A DNA stretch of 14,596 bases from Oscillospiraceae bacterium (GTDB lineage Bacteria > Bacillota_A > Clostridia > Oscillospirales > Oscillospiraceae): NCBI GenBank assembly GCA_902789835.1, contig CADAPN010000032.1, positions 492-15,087 of the forward strand, written 5' to 3'. Of the stretch, positions 1 through 6,511 are shown piece by piece. Each line of letters begins with the position of its first letter. Position 1 is the stretch's first letter. Made by a program: the position numbers and the translations under genes. Under the pieces are notes generated by a model that saw nothing but the letters and a program-made list of their open reading frames with translations, made no database searches and had not been told where the DNA came from.

Positions 1-85
1 TGATCTCTTCGTGATAAGAAAATTCCAGATCCAGATTGCGTCCGAAATAATGATCCTTTGCATAATAAGTTGCTGCTGTACACAT
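1..85 (-). CDS. Choloylglycine hydrolase (bile salt hydrolase) family protein, N-terminal fragment, runs off left edge
   Basis: Only the first 28 codons are inside the window. The peptide begins Met-Cys-Thr-Ala and contains YFGRNLDLEFSYHEE, which is the N-terminal signature of the choloylglycine hydrolase / linear amide C-N hydrolase family (Ntn hydrolases). In that family Cys2 becomes the N-terminal nucleophile once Met is removed, and the Arg and Asp of GRNLD (here R16 and D19) line the active site. Two in-frame ATGs exist, at 89-91 and 83-85. The second is chosen because it puts Cys at position 2 and gives 9 nt from GGAG (95-98), whereas the first would be only 3 nt away. Family members deconjugate glycine- or taurine-conjugated bile acids, or cleave penicillin V or N-acyl-homoserine lactones; this fragment cannot separate these activities. 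It lies 64 nt downstream of the methyltransferase gene on the same strand and may be co-transcribed. Confidence 0.85.
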   Translation of the reverse strand, partial: MCTAATYYAKDHYFGRNLDLEFSYHEEI

Positions 86-93
86 CTTCATCT

Positions 94-100
94 TCTCCTT
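94..100 (-). promoter_or_regulatory. Ribosome binding site deciding the start of the choloylglycine hydrolase gene
   Basis: AAGGAGA on the minus strand. The distance to the inner ATG is normal and the distance to the outer ATG is too short, so it supports translation starting at Met-Cys, as the N-terminal-nucleophile mechanism requires. Confidence 0.6.
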
Positions 101-111
101 TTTCTATAAAT

Positions 112-148
112 GCCGACACCATCTTCCAGTTCAAACACTCTTGTCGGC
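112..148 (-). repeat. Inverted repeat between the methyltransferase and hydrolase genes
   Basis: GCCGACA (112-118) and TGTCGGC (142-148) form a perfect 7-bp stem with a 23-nt loop, just after the methyltransferase stop codon. The sequence after the stem on the minus strand is ATTTATAG, not a T run, so this is at best a weak terminator or an RNA processing/stability stem. No convincing promoter for the hydrolase gene was seen in this gap. Confidence 0.35.
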
Positions 149-149
149 C

Positions 150-1319
150 TTATGTATCTTTCCTTGCCATCAATACTACCGTCTCAACATGCTCCGTGAA
201 GGGGAACATATCTACGGGCTGGATCTTTTTCACCTTATAGCGCCTCTGCTCCGTCAGGATACCGAGATCACGGGCCATCGTCTCGGGATCACAGGAGATG
301 TAGACAATTCGCTTCGGTTCGGTTTTCAGCAGAGAGGAGAGAAACTTTTTGTCGCTCCCGGCCCTCGGCGGATCCATGAAAACGACATCCGGACGCATGC
401 CGTCTTCCGCCATCCGCTTCATATACTCTCCCGCGTCCCCGGCGGTAAACCAGCAGTTCTTCAGGCCGTTCAGACGGGCGTTCACGATGGCGTCCGCCAC
501 CGCGTCCCGGTTCAGCTCCACCCCGATGACCTGCTTTGCCCGGTCGCTCGCGGTGATGCCGATGGTGCCGATGCCGGAGTACGCGTCAAGAACAATTTCG
601 TCACCCTGCAGGTCCGCATAGTCCACCGCGGTCTGATAGAGGCGCTCGGTCTGAACGGGATTGATCTGATAAAAAGAGCTCGGGGAAATCCGGAAGCGCT
701 TGCCGCAGAGCAAATCTTCAATATACCCGTCTCCCATCAGCACCTTCTGTCTGGTACCGAGCACCACCGGGCCGAAGCGGTCGTTGATGTTCAGGACGAC
801 CGTGGTAATCTCCGGGTGGAGTTCTTTGAGTTTCTTAACGAAGTGCTTCTGTGTCGGGAAGATCGGGGAAGCAGCCACCAGGACCACCATCACCTGGCCG
901 GTCGAAAAGCCGCGGCGCAACAGGACGTGGCGCAGCCACCCGGTGGAGCTTCTCTCGTCATAGACCGGGATTTTAAAGTCCGGCAGCATTCTTCGGATGT
1001 CCACAATGATCGCGTCCGCCGTCGCATCCTCGATCATGCAGGAGTCAACCGGGACCACCCGGTGGCTGCTGGACTGGTACACACCGGAAATGATCTTGCG
1101 CCTTGCGTCCAGGGCGAAGGCAGCCGTGACCTTGTTCCGGTAATGGGTCGGGTTCTGCATGCCGATGATCTCCTCCACATGACCGAAGCGGCCCAGAAGG
1201 CGGATCTCCCGGAGTTGCTTATGGTGCAGCTGTTCCTCATAGCTCATTCTCTGAAGCTGGCAGCCGCCGCACTTTTTATACACGGGACAGAGTTCCTTCT
1301 CGCTCAGAGGGAACACCAC
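150..1319 (-). CDS. rlmD: 23S rRNA (uracil-C5)-methyltransferase, RlmD/RlmCD (RumA) family
   Basis: The 389-residue product is a SAM-dependent enzyme that makes 5-methyluridine in 23S rRNA. Four cysteines fit the family's 4Fe-4S site (C11, C17, C20 in CxxxxxCGGC, plus C94). FYQIN is at 216-220, the SAM-binding loop DAYSGIGTIG at 245-254, and DPPR at 316-319. The catalytic Cys is in SCDP (C343) and the general base is the Glu of HVE (E379). There is no N-terminal TRAM domain, which makes it shorter than E. coli RlmD and like many Firmicute RlmCD proteins, which modify both U747 and U1939; which site applies here cannot be read from sequence. An in-frame stop at 1329-1331 limits the start to GTG at 1317-1319 or the adjacent GTG at 1314-1316. 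The purine-rich GGAAAGG (1319-1325) lies unusually close to both, so the exact start is uncertain. Confidence 0.93.
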   Translation of the reverse strand: MVFPLSEKELCPVYKKCGGCQLQRMSYEEQLHHKQLREIRLLGRFGHVEEIIGMQNPTHYRNKVTAAFALDARRKIISGVYQSSSHRVVPVDSCMIEDATADAIIVDIRRMLPDFKIPVYDERSSTGWLRHVLLRRGFSTGQVMVVLVAASPIFPTQKHFVKKLKELHPEITTVVLNINDRFGPVVLGTRQKVLMGDGYIEDLLCGKRFRISPSSFYQINPVQTERLYQTAVDYADLQGDEIVLDAYSGIGTIGITASDRAKQVIGVELNRDAVADAIVNARLNGLKNCWFTAGDAGEYMKRMAEDGMRPDVVFMDPPRAGSDKKFLSSLLKTEPKRIVYISCDPETMARDLGILTEQRRYKVKKIQPVDMFPFTEHVETVVLMARKDT

Positions 1320-1343
1320 CTTTCCATGTTAAGTATTGAGATC

Positions 1344-1373
1344 ATTGTAACACAGAGACCGGACAATGTTCAA
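1344..1373 (-). promoter_or_regulatory. Predicted sigma-A promoter for rlmD
   Basis: Minus strand: -35 TTGAAC (1368-1373, 4/6 match), 18-nt spacer, -10 TACAAT (1344-1349, 5/6 match). The implied RNA start near 1337 leaves a leader of about 18 nt before the GTG start. Confidence 0.5.
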
Positions 1374-1465
1374 TGAGCAATGTTCCGCGCCCCATGAAAA
1401 GGCGGGGATGATTCCGTTCCCGAACGCATTCTTCTTACTTTCCTTACATTCCCTTTGCAAACCGC

Positions 1466-1494
1466 TTGCGATATCATCAGGATTCGTGTATAAT
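1466..1494 (+). promoter_or_regulatory. Predicted sigma-A promoter of the opp-type operon
   Basis: -35 TTGCGA (1466-1471, 4/6), 17-nt spacer, perfect -10 TATAAT (1489-1494). It would start RNA near 1501 and give a leader of about 110 nt before the binding-protein gene. Confidence 0.7.
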
Positions 1495-1551
1495 ACCTCA
1501 GGTTTTGCACCCCTACCAAAAGGCAGAGGTTCAACGTTATTTCAGGACCGA

Positions 1552-1570
1552 GGCGCCCGGTAACGGCGCC
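1552..1570 (+). promoter_or_regulatory. GC-rich hairpin in the opp leader
   Basis: GGCGCC (1552-1557) is repeated at 1565-1570; each copy is its own reverse complement, so they pair as a 6-bp stem around a 7-nt loop. There is no T run after it. It could be a leader stem or an operator with two palindromic half-sites. Function unknown. Confidence 0.3.
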
Positions 1571-1613
1571 GCACATTGACCCGTGATTCGGGCAGTGATG
1601 AAAGGAGAAACGT

Positions 1614-3209
1614 ATGAAAAAATCGATTCTTGCACTCACCCTTGTTCTAACCCTGCTTCTGGCAGGTTGCGGAGGCACACCCGCAGCGACTCCGGCCCCC
1701 TCCGCGGCACCTTCGGAAGCTCCGGCGGAAGCCTCAGCCGAACCCGCTCCGGAAGCGGATGCGGCGGCAGCATCGGCAAGCCCCCGGGCAGCAGCCAATG
1801 AGATCAGCATCGGCATCGCACAGGATTTTGACAGTCTTGACCCCGATTATATGACGGCGGCAGGAACCAAGGAAGTTCTGTTCAACGTGTTCGAGGGTCT
1901 GGTCAAAGCGACTCCGAACGGAGAGATTGTGCCCGCCGTGGCATCGGAAGTGGTCAAGTCCGAAGATGGACTGAGCTATCAGTTTACCCTGCGCGACGGC
2001 GTGAAGTTCCACAACGGCGATCCTGTGGAGATGGACGATGTTCTGTACTCCATCGAGCGCAGGTGGAAGGGGGAAGACACCGCGGCACAGCTGAGTGCCC
2101 TGTCCGTCATCGACAACCTCAGTGCGGATGGGAACGTGCTGACAATTTCCCTCACGGAACCCAGCAACGAATTTCTCGCCGCCGTGATGAACGCCTACAT
2201 TCTCCCGGCGGATTATACCAAACAGGAGACCTCGCCGGTTGGCACCGGCCCTTACCGTTTTGTTTCCAGGTCCGTACAGGACAGTCTGGTGCTGGAGCGC
2301 TTCCCGGATTACTGGGGCACGCCGGGCAGACTGGACAAGGTCACCTTTAAGATTCTCGAGAGCGCAGATGGCCTGGTGCTCGGACTGCAGAGCGGCGCAT
2401 TGGATCTCGTGGCGCATCTGAGCAGCGACCAGACCGTGCAGCTGGACCAGAATGAGTTCAACATTGCCGAGGGCAGCATGAACCTCGTACAGGCGCTCTA
2501 CCTGAACAACGCCGAGAAACCCTTCGACGATGTTCGTGTACGGCAGGCGCTTTGCTGGGCCGTGGATAAACAGGCGGTCATCGACCTGGCGTTTGACGGC
2601 TACGGAATTCCGCTTGGCACAAGCATGTTCCCGTCTTTCAGCAAATACTATGACGAATCCCTGACGGACTATTATACCCCGGACCTGGAGAAGGCCAAGG
2701 CGCTGCTCGCAGAGGCCGGTTATCCCGACGGATTTGAGATGACGATCACCGTTCCCTCCAACTACACGCCGCATGTGAATACCGCCACGGTGCTGGTGGA
2801 ACTGCTGCGGGAGATTGGGGTGAAGGCCACGGTTCAGCCTGTGGACTGGGGTACCTGGCTGGAGGAAGTTTATTCCAACCGGAAGTTCCAGAGCACGGTG
2901 ACCGGCCTGACCAGCGACAACATGACCGCGCGCAAGCTTCTGGAGCGCTTCGGCACGGAGGTCGGGAACAACTTCACCAACTACTCCAATGAAGAGTACG
3001 ACGAGATCCTCGCGAAGGCACTGAGCACGGCGGACGATGCCGAGCAGACCGAACTTTACAAGCAGCTTGAGCGGAACCTCACCGAGAATGCCGCCAACGT
3101 GTATCTGCAGGACATGGCAGATCTGGTTGCAGTTCGCAAGGGTCTTGACGGGCTCACCTTCTATCCGCTCTACGTGCTGGACGTGTCTACGCTCGGCTGG
3201 ACCGCATGA
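1614..3209 (+). CDS. ABC transporter substrate-binding lipoprotein, peptide/nickel (SBP_bac_5, OppA/DppA) family
   Basis: The 531-residue product is an extracytoplasmic binding protein that delivers a ligand, typically a di- or oligopeptide, to the permeases encoded downstream. The N-terminus is a lipoprotein signal with lipobox LAGC; Cys19 is the lipidation site. A low-complexity Ala/Pro/Ser/Glu linker follows to about residue 60 and would space the domain from the membrane. The SBP_bac_5 signature follows (DGLSYQFTLRDGVKFHNGDP, then a DVLYSIERRW stretch), and later VRQALCWAVDK and the ALLAEAGYPDGF motif. AAAGGAG at 1601-1607 sits 6 nt before the ATG. The stop overlaps the next start as ATGA. 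SBP_bac_5 members also bind nickel, heme, opines or sugars, so the ligand is not assigned. Confidence 0.93.
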   Translation: MKKSILALTLVLTLLLAGCGGTPAATPAPSAAPSEAPAEASAEPAPEADAAAASASPRAAANEISIGIAQDFDSLDPDYMTAAGTKEVLFNVFEGLVKATPNGEIVPAVASEVVKSEDGLSYQFTLRDGVKFHNGDPVEMDDVLYSIERRWKGEDTAAQLSALSVIDNLSADGNVLTISLTEPSNEFLAAVMNAYILPADYTKQETSPVGTGPYRFVSRSVQDSLVLERFPDYWGTPGRLDKVTFKILESADGLVLGLQSGALDLVAHLSSDQTVQLDQNEFNIAEGSMNLVQALYLNNAEKPFDDVRVRQALCWAVDKQAVIDLAFDGYGIPLGTSMFPSFSKYYDESLTDYYTPDLEKAKALLAEAGYPDGFEMTITVPSNYTPHVNTATVLVELLREIGVKATVQPVDWGTWLEEVYSNRKFQSTVTGLTSDNMTARKLLERFGTEVGNNFTNYSNEEYDEILAKALSTADDAEQTELYKQLERNLTENAANVYLQDMADLVAVRKGLDGLTFYPLYVLDVSTLGWTA

Positions 3210-4189
3210 CAACTGCGCTGCGTTACAGTCTGCGTCGCGTGTTTCTGCTTCTGATCACAATGCTTCTGGTGTCGCTGCTGACGTATCTTGCATTTGAGCT
3301 CGTCAGCGGCGACCCGGCACGAACCATGCTGGGGACTGAAGCCACGGAAGACCAGGTGCAGGCGCTGCGGCATGAGATGGGCCTGGATCGGCCCTTTGCG
3401 GAGCGATATATCCGGTGGCTCGGCGGGTTCTTCTCCGGAGATCTCGGGGTCTCGTACAGCTACCGGCAGCCGGTGTGGGGCCTGATCAGCGGGAAGCTGG
3501 AGCTCACGCTGTGGCTGAGCCTGATGAGCTTTGTACTCATCGCGCTCATCTCCATCCCGATGGGGCTCATCTCCTATCGGTTTACCGGATGGTTTGCGGG
3601 CTGGCCCCGGACCGTGCTGAACCAGCTTTGCATGGCGCTGCCGCCATTCTTCACCGGGATTCTGGTTTCCTGGTGCTTTGGGATCGCCCTGCGCGTCTTC
3701 ACACCGGGTGACTTTCCCGGACTGCGGAATGACTTTCCGGGCGCGCTGCGGCATCTGTTCTTCGGGGCGGTCTGCCTCAGCATTCCCCGGATTGCCATGA
3801 CGGTGCGAATGATGCGTGCGACGGTGATCTCGGAGATGAACAAGGCCTATGTCCGCACCGCCATCAGCCGCGGCAACGGCCGGGCCGCCGTGCTGAACCG
3901 GCATGTCCTGAAAAACTCCATGGTCACGGTGGTGACCTTCCTGGGGCAGACGCTGGCCGAGCTTGTGGGCGCCGGGATCGTGGTGGAACAGGTGCTTGGC
4001 ATTCCCGGGCTGGGTCGCTTCCTCGTGGTCAGCATCTCACACCGGGATTATCCCGTGGTATCGGCGATTGTGGTAATTCTGGCATTCTGGGTCGTGCTGG
4101 CAGGCACTGCCGCCGACCTTATCAGCCAGGGCATCGACCCACGGCTTCGTCTGAACACCGGGCGGAATCGGATCGGAGGTGCGGCATGA
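3206..4189 (+). CDS. ABC transporter permease, OppB/DppB family
   Basis: The 327-residue inner-membrane permease has several hydrophobic segments, the first at about residues 11-30. The family's N-terminal ELVSGDPA motif and the MGLDRP segment (58-63) are present. The cytoplasmic EAA loop that docks the ATPase is at about 214-238, with the invariant Gly in AISRGN. The segment EQVLGIPGLGRFLV (261-274) is characteristic of the DppB side of the pair. The gene starts inside the stop of the binding-protein gene (4-nt overlap) and has only a weak ribosome binding site of its own, so translational coupling is likely. Confidence 0.94.
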   Translation: MTTALRYSLRRVFLLLITMLLVSLLTYLAFELVSGDPARTMLGTEATEDQVQALRHEMGLDRPFAERYIRWLGGFFSGDLGVSYSYRQPVWGLISGKLELTLWLSLMSFVLIALISIPMGLISYRFTGWFAGWPRTVLNQLCMALPPFFTGILVSWCFGIALRVFTPGDFPGLRNDFPGALRHLFFGAVCLSIPRIAMTVRMMRATVISEMNKAYVRTAISRGNGRAAVLNRHVLKNSMVTVVTFLGQTLAELVGAGIVVEQVLGIPGLGRFLVVSISHRDYPVVSAIVVILAFWVVLAGTAADLISQGIDPRLRLNTGRNRIGGAA

Positions 4190-4998
4190 AAAAGAGAAGG
4201 CTAAATCCGTATCTCATTGCCGGACTTGTGATCACAGGCCTTATGCTGGCCGTCATTGCAGTCGGGATCTTCTGGACCCCCTATGTGCCCACCGCCATGA
4301 AGTACGGTCGGTTTCGGCCGCCCAGTGTGGCGCATCTTTTCGGCACGGACAACTTCGGCCGCGACATCTTCAGCCGCGTCCTGAAGGGCTCCGGGACCAC
4401 CCTTGCCATCGCTCTTTCCACCGTGTCCATCGGGGCCGTGGTCGGAACCCTCGTCGGGGCTGTCACGGGATACTTCGGCGGATGGGTGGATGAGGCCCTG
4501 ATGCGGCTCAATGACGCGCTGACGGCGTTTCCCAGTTTCCTGCTGGCCCTGCTGATCGTAAGCCTCGTAGGGCCCGGGAAAAAATACAGCGTGATCCTGG
4601 CGCTGGGTCTGGTGTTCATCCCCAGCTTTGCCCGGGTCATGCGGGCCGAATTTGCATCCCTGAGAGGACGGAACTTTGTCACCGGAGCACGCCTCATGGG
4701 AGCCGGGAACGCACGTATTCTCTTTGTGCACCTGCTGCCCAACACCCTGCGCACGCTGCTGCCGGCCTTTACCATCGGATTTAACAACGCCGTTCTTGCC
4801 GAGGCAAGCATGAGCTTTCTCGGCATCGGCGTCACGCCGCCTGACGCATCCCTCGGGTATATGCTCTCGGAGGCCCAGAGCATGCTGAAAACCGGCCCCT
4901 GGTATGCCCTCAGCACCGGCCTCACCATTGTGCTGCTGGTCTTCGGTGTCGGACTTATCGGAGAAGGCCTGCAGGCCCAGGACCGGGAGGTGGCCTGA
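4186..4998 (+). CDS. ABC transporter permease, OppC/DppC family
   Basis: The 270-residue permease is the partner of the preceding gene. It has an N-terminal membrane segment (about 10-30) and the family motif HLFGTDNFGRDIFSRV (50-65), then the transmembrane core with the EAA loop at about 163-186 (GARLMGAGN, HLLPN). The conserved tail segment LAEASMSFLGIGV is at about 204-216. GGAGGT at 4175-4180 is 5 nt from the ATG, which overlaps the previous stop by 4 nt. Its length is near the lower end for this family. Confidence 0.94.
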   Translation: MKKRRLNPYLIAGLVITGLMLAVIAVGIFWTPYVPTAMKYGRFRPPSVAHLFGTDNFGRDIFSRVLKGSGTTLAIALSTVSIGAVVGTLVGAVTGYFGGWVDEALMRLNDALTAFPSFLLALLIVSLVGPGKKYSVILALGLVFIPSFARVMRAEFASLRGRNFVTGARLMGAGNARILFVHLLPNTLRTLLPAFTIGFNNAVLAEASMSFLGIGVTPPDASLGYMLSEAQSMLKTGPWYALSTGLTIVLLVFGVGLIGEGLQAQDREVA

Positions 4999-5000
4999 CC

Positions 5001-5792
5001 ATGCTGGAAGTAAAAGATCTTCATGTGCGCTTCCATAACCGGGACCGGGATGCCGTCGGCGGCATCAGCTTCAGCATCGCGGACGGCGAAATACTCGGGC
5101 TGGTCGGGGAATCCGGAAGCGGCAAGACCGTCACCGCCATGAGCATCGCGGGTCTGCTGCCCAGAAAGCAGTGCAGCTATTCCGGGGACATTCTGCTGAA
5201 CGGACAGGACCTGCTGCACGCGGACCGCAGCCTGCTTCGCAAACTGCACGGCCGGGAGATCGGCGTGGTGTTTCAGGAGCCCATGAGTTTCATGGATCCG
5301 CTGATGAAAATCGGTGAGCAGGTCGGAGAGGTGCTGCGCATTCACACGACGCTCAGCGCCGCAGAGCGCAAAGCGAAAGCTCTTCAGGCCATGGAGGCCG
5401 TAGAGCTCAACGACGTGGAAAAGGTTTACCGCTCCTATCCTCACGAGCTCTCCGGCGGCATGCTGCAGAGGGCCATGATTGCGGCGGCCATCGTCATTGA
5501 GCCGAGTCTGCTGTTGCTCGACGAGCCGACGACCGCGCTGGATGTCACCATTCAGGCGCAGATTCTGGAACTGCTCAAACGGCTCAACAGGGAGCTTGGC
5601 ATCTCTATGCTCTTTATCTCCCACAACCTCAAAGTGGTACGGAAACTCTGCGGCCGGGTCGCGGTCATGCAGCGGGGGGTGCTGGTGGAAACCGGCGACA
5701 CCGAGCAGGTCTATACCAATCCGCAGCACTCCTATACCCGGCACCTCATCGAGGCGATTCCGTCACGGAAGCATCTTCCCCGTTCCAAGTAA
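5001..5792 (+). CDS. ABC transporter ATP-binding protein, OppD/DppD family, short, without an OppF partner
   Basis: The 263-residue ATPase energises the permease pair encoded just upstream. Visible motifs are Walker A GESGSGKT (36-43), Q-loop Gln92, signature LSGGM (150-154), Walker B LLLLDE (170-175) with the D-loop TALD, and H-loop His208. All catalytic residues are intact. The protein stops soon after the HSYTRHLIEAIPS segment, so it lacks the C-terminal oligopeptide/dipeptide extension with its cysteine-rich motif seen in OppD/DppD proteins of about 320-340 residues. The ATG is 2 nt after the permease stop with GGGAGG at 4985-4990. No second ATPase gene follows. It may work as a homodimer or share an OppF-like subunit encoded elsewhere. 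Confidence 0.92.
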   Translation: MLEVKDLHVRFHNRDRDAVGGISFSIADGEILGLVGESGSGKTVTAMSIAGLLPRKQCSYSGDILLNGQDLLHADRSLLRKLHGREIGVVFQEPMSFMDPLMKIGEQVGEVLRIHTTLSAAERKAKALQAMEAVELNDVEKVYRSYPHELSGGMLQRAMIAAAIVIEPSLLLLDEPTTALDVTIQAQILELLKRLNRELGISMLFISHNLKVVRKLCGRVAVMQRGVLVETGDTEQVYTNPQHSYTRHLIEAIPSRKHLPRSK

Positions 5793-5812
5793 ATAATCTG
5801 CGCAAAAAACGC

Positions 5813-5841
5813 TTGACATTTCTTTGCAGAAAGTATAAAAT
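5813..5841 (+). promoter_or_regulatory. Predicted strong sigma-A promoter of the PII-pot operon
   Basis: Perfect -35 TTGACA (5813-5818), 17-nt spacer, -10 TAAAAT (5836-5841, 5/6). The predicted RNA start is A5848 or A5849. It lies 21 nt after the opp ATPase stop, and no terminator was seen between them, so opp transcripts may read into this leader. Confidence 0.8.
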
Positions 5842-5847
5842 CGATCG

Positions 5848-6133
5848 AATTCTGAAGACAGAACAATATCGGACCACCTTTCGGGGTTTGAGGCCATACG
5901 GACAGCCGGGTCCAATGCCGATTCGCAGCAGCTGCTGCATTATTGATTGAGTTAAGAGCTCAAATTTTATAAGTTGGTTACTATAAACCAGTGTCCAGTG
6001 CAAACAGACACGCCTAACTTGTGAAACGATCAATAATCTGATTGGCAATGGTCTTGACCTGTTCGTCATAAGATCTATACGATGGAACAATGCAGGTAGT
6101 GTGTTTACACCTATCTGCATTTTCTTTATTTTC
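5848..6133 (+). promoter_or_regulatory. Long structured leader of the PII-pot operon; candidate riboswitch or attenuator of unassigned class
   Basis: This leader has no credible ORF. Potential structure in order: hairpin TTCTG/CAGAA with loop AAGA (5850-5863); a possible three-way junction closed by GGACC (5871-5875) and GGTCC (5909-5913), enclosing ACC/GGT (5876-5878, 5885-5887) and GGC/GCC (5892-5894, 5905-5907); a 14-nt perfect palindrome (5925-5938); a long-range 11-bp stem, one G-T pair (5939-5949 with 6027-6037), enclosing TGGTT/AACCA (5975-5979, 5986-5990) and GTGTC/GACAC (5991-5995, 6007-6011); and a stem TGTTC/GAACA (6060-6064, 6085-6089). It ends in a terminator. ACCTG (6057-6061) complements CAGGT (6093-6097) inside the terminator's left arm, so an anti-terminator is possible. 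Pairings were found by eye without energy calculation. I did not recognise a known riboswitch consensus. Confidence 0.6.
6090..6132 (+). terminator. Intrinsic terminator in the leader, immediately before the PII gene
   Basis: Left arm 6090-6099 pairs with right arm 6111-6120 (10 bp including one G-T pair). GTG/CAC at 6101-6103 and 6108-6110 extends the stem beyond a bulged T. The tail at 6120-6132 is almost all T. The PII ribosome binding site begins 2 nt later at 6134. Sitting between promoter and gene, it is best explained as a conditional (attenuating) terminator; it could also end a discrete small RNA or opp read-through transcripts. Confidence 0.75.
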
Positions 6134-6151
6134 AAGGAGGAATCAATCATC

Positions 6152-6490
6152 ATGAAAAAAATCGAACTGATCATTCGTACTGAAAAGCTTGAGCTTCTCA
6201 AAGGGATCCTGACCAAGTATGAATACAGCGGTCTGACCGTCATGTCCGCGATGGGCTGCGGCCATCAGAAGGGCAACAGCGAAGAGTTTGAGAAGCTGGG
6301 GATCGAAATCAACCTTCTCCCCCGGCTCTATGTCATGACGGTGGTCTGGGACGAAGATCTGGATGAGATCCTTGCAGAGATCATTGCCAAGCTCTCCACC
6401 GGCACCGTGGGCGACGGCAAGATCTTTATTTCCAACGTGGAGGATGTGGTACGCATCCGCACCGGAGAGCACGGGAAAAACGTCCTATAA
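6152..6490 (+). CDS. PII-family signal transduction protein (GlnB/GlnK superfamily; PotN-like by context)
   Basis: The 112-residue product is a trimeric PII-type sensor. The length and register match E. coli GlnB, so family numbering applies. The C-terminal signature TGTVGDGKIF (83-92) and Arg101/Arg103, which bind the adenine nucleotide phosphates, are present, as are Gln39 and Lys40 at the base of the T-loop. The T-loop itself is divergent: the uridylylated Tyr51 is Ile, position 46 is Phe and position 49 is Leu, so control by GlnD-type uridylylation or by phosphorylation at Ser49 is not expected. Start: ATG 6152 with AAGGAGG at 6134-6140 (11 nt). potA follows 21 nt after the stop, implying joint expression. 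A Firmicute PII subfamily called PotN, encoded with polyamine ABC transporters and proposed to sense energy state, is the closest context match I know of. Likely role: reporting ATP/ADP status to the transporter. Confidence 0.93.
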   Translation: MKKIELIIRTEKLELLKGILTKYEYSGLTVMSAMGCGHQKGNSEEFEKLGIEINLLPRLYVMTVVWDEDLDEILAEIIAKLSTGTVGDGKIFISNVEDVVRIRTGEHGKNVL

Positions 6491-6511
6491 TCCATAAGGA
6501 GGCCACATGTC

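Noticed and set aside
141..1376. 411-codon plus-strand ORF
   Set aside because: It is antisense to the methyltransferase gene, whose family motifs are unambiguous; the reading is a GC-rich shadow with no recognisable domain.
1734..3212. 492-codon minus-strand ORF
   Set aside because: Antisense shadow of the OppA-type binding protein; no domain and no ribosome binding site.
4281..5744. 487-codon minus-strand ORF
   Set aside because: Antisense to the OppC and OppD homologues, both of which carry complete motifs.
5848..6089. Known riboswitch classes (guanidine-I/ykkC, glutamine/glnA, purine, TPP, lysine, SAM, cobalamin)
   Set aside because: Compared by eye with remembered consensus strings because of the nitrogen-related genes downstream; none of the hallmark sequences was found. 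A covariance-model search could overturn this.
6055..6120. T-box-like antiterminator (GATGGAAC before a terminator)
   Set aside because: The segment resembles the T-box core loosely and sits in the right place before a terminator, but the NACC part of the core is lost, and no stem I specifier loop, AGUA bulge or GNUG-type apical motif was recognised upstream. The downstream genes are also not typical T-box targets.
6101..6151. Longer start for the PII protein (17 extra residues from 6101)
   Set aside because: The extra codons lie inside the terminator hairpin and T tail, and the strong AAGGAGG at 6134-6140 serves the ATG at 6152, which also gives the canonical PII N-terminus.
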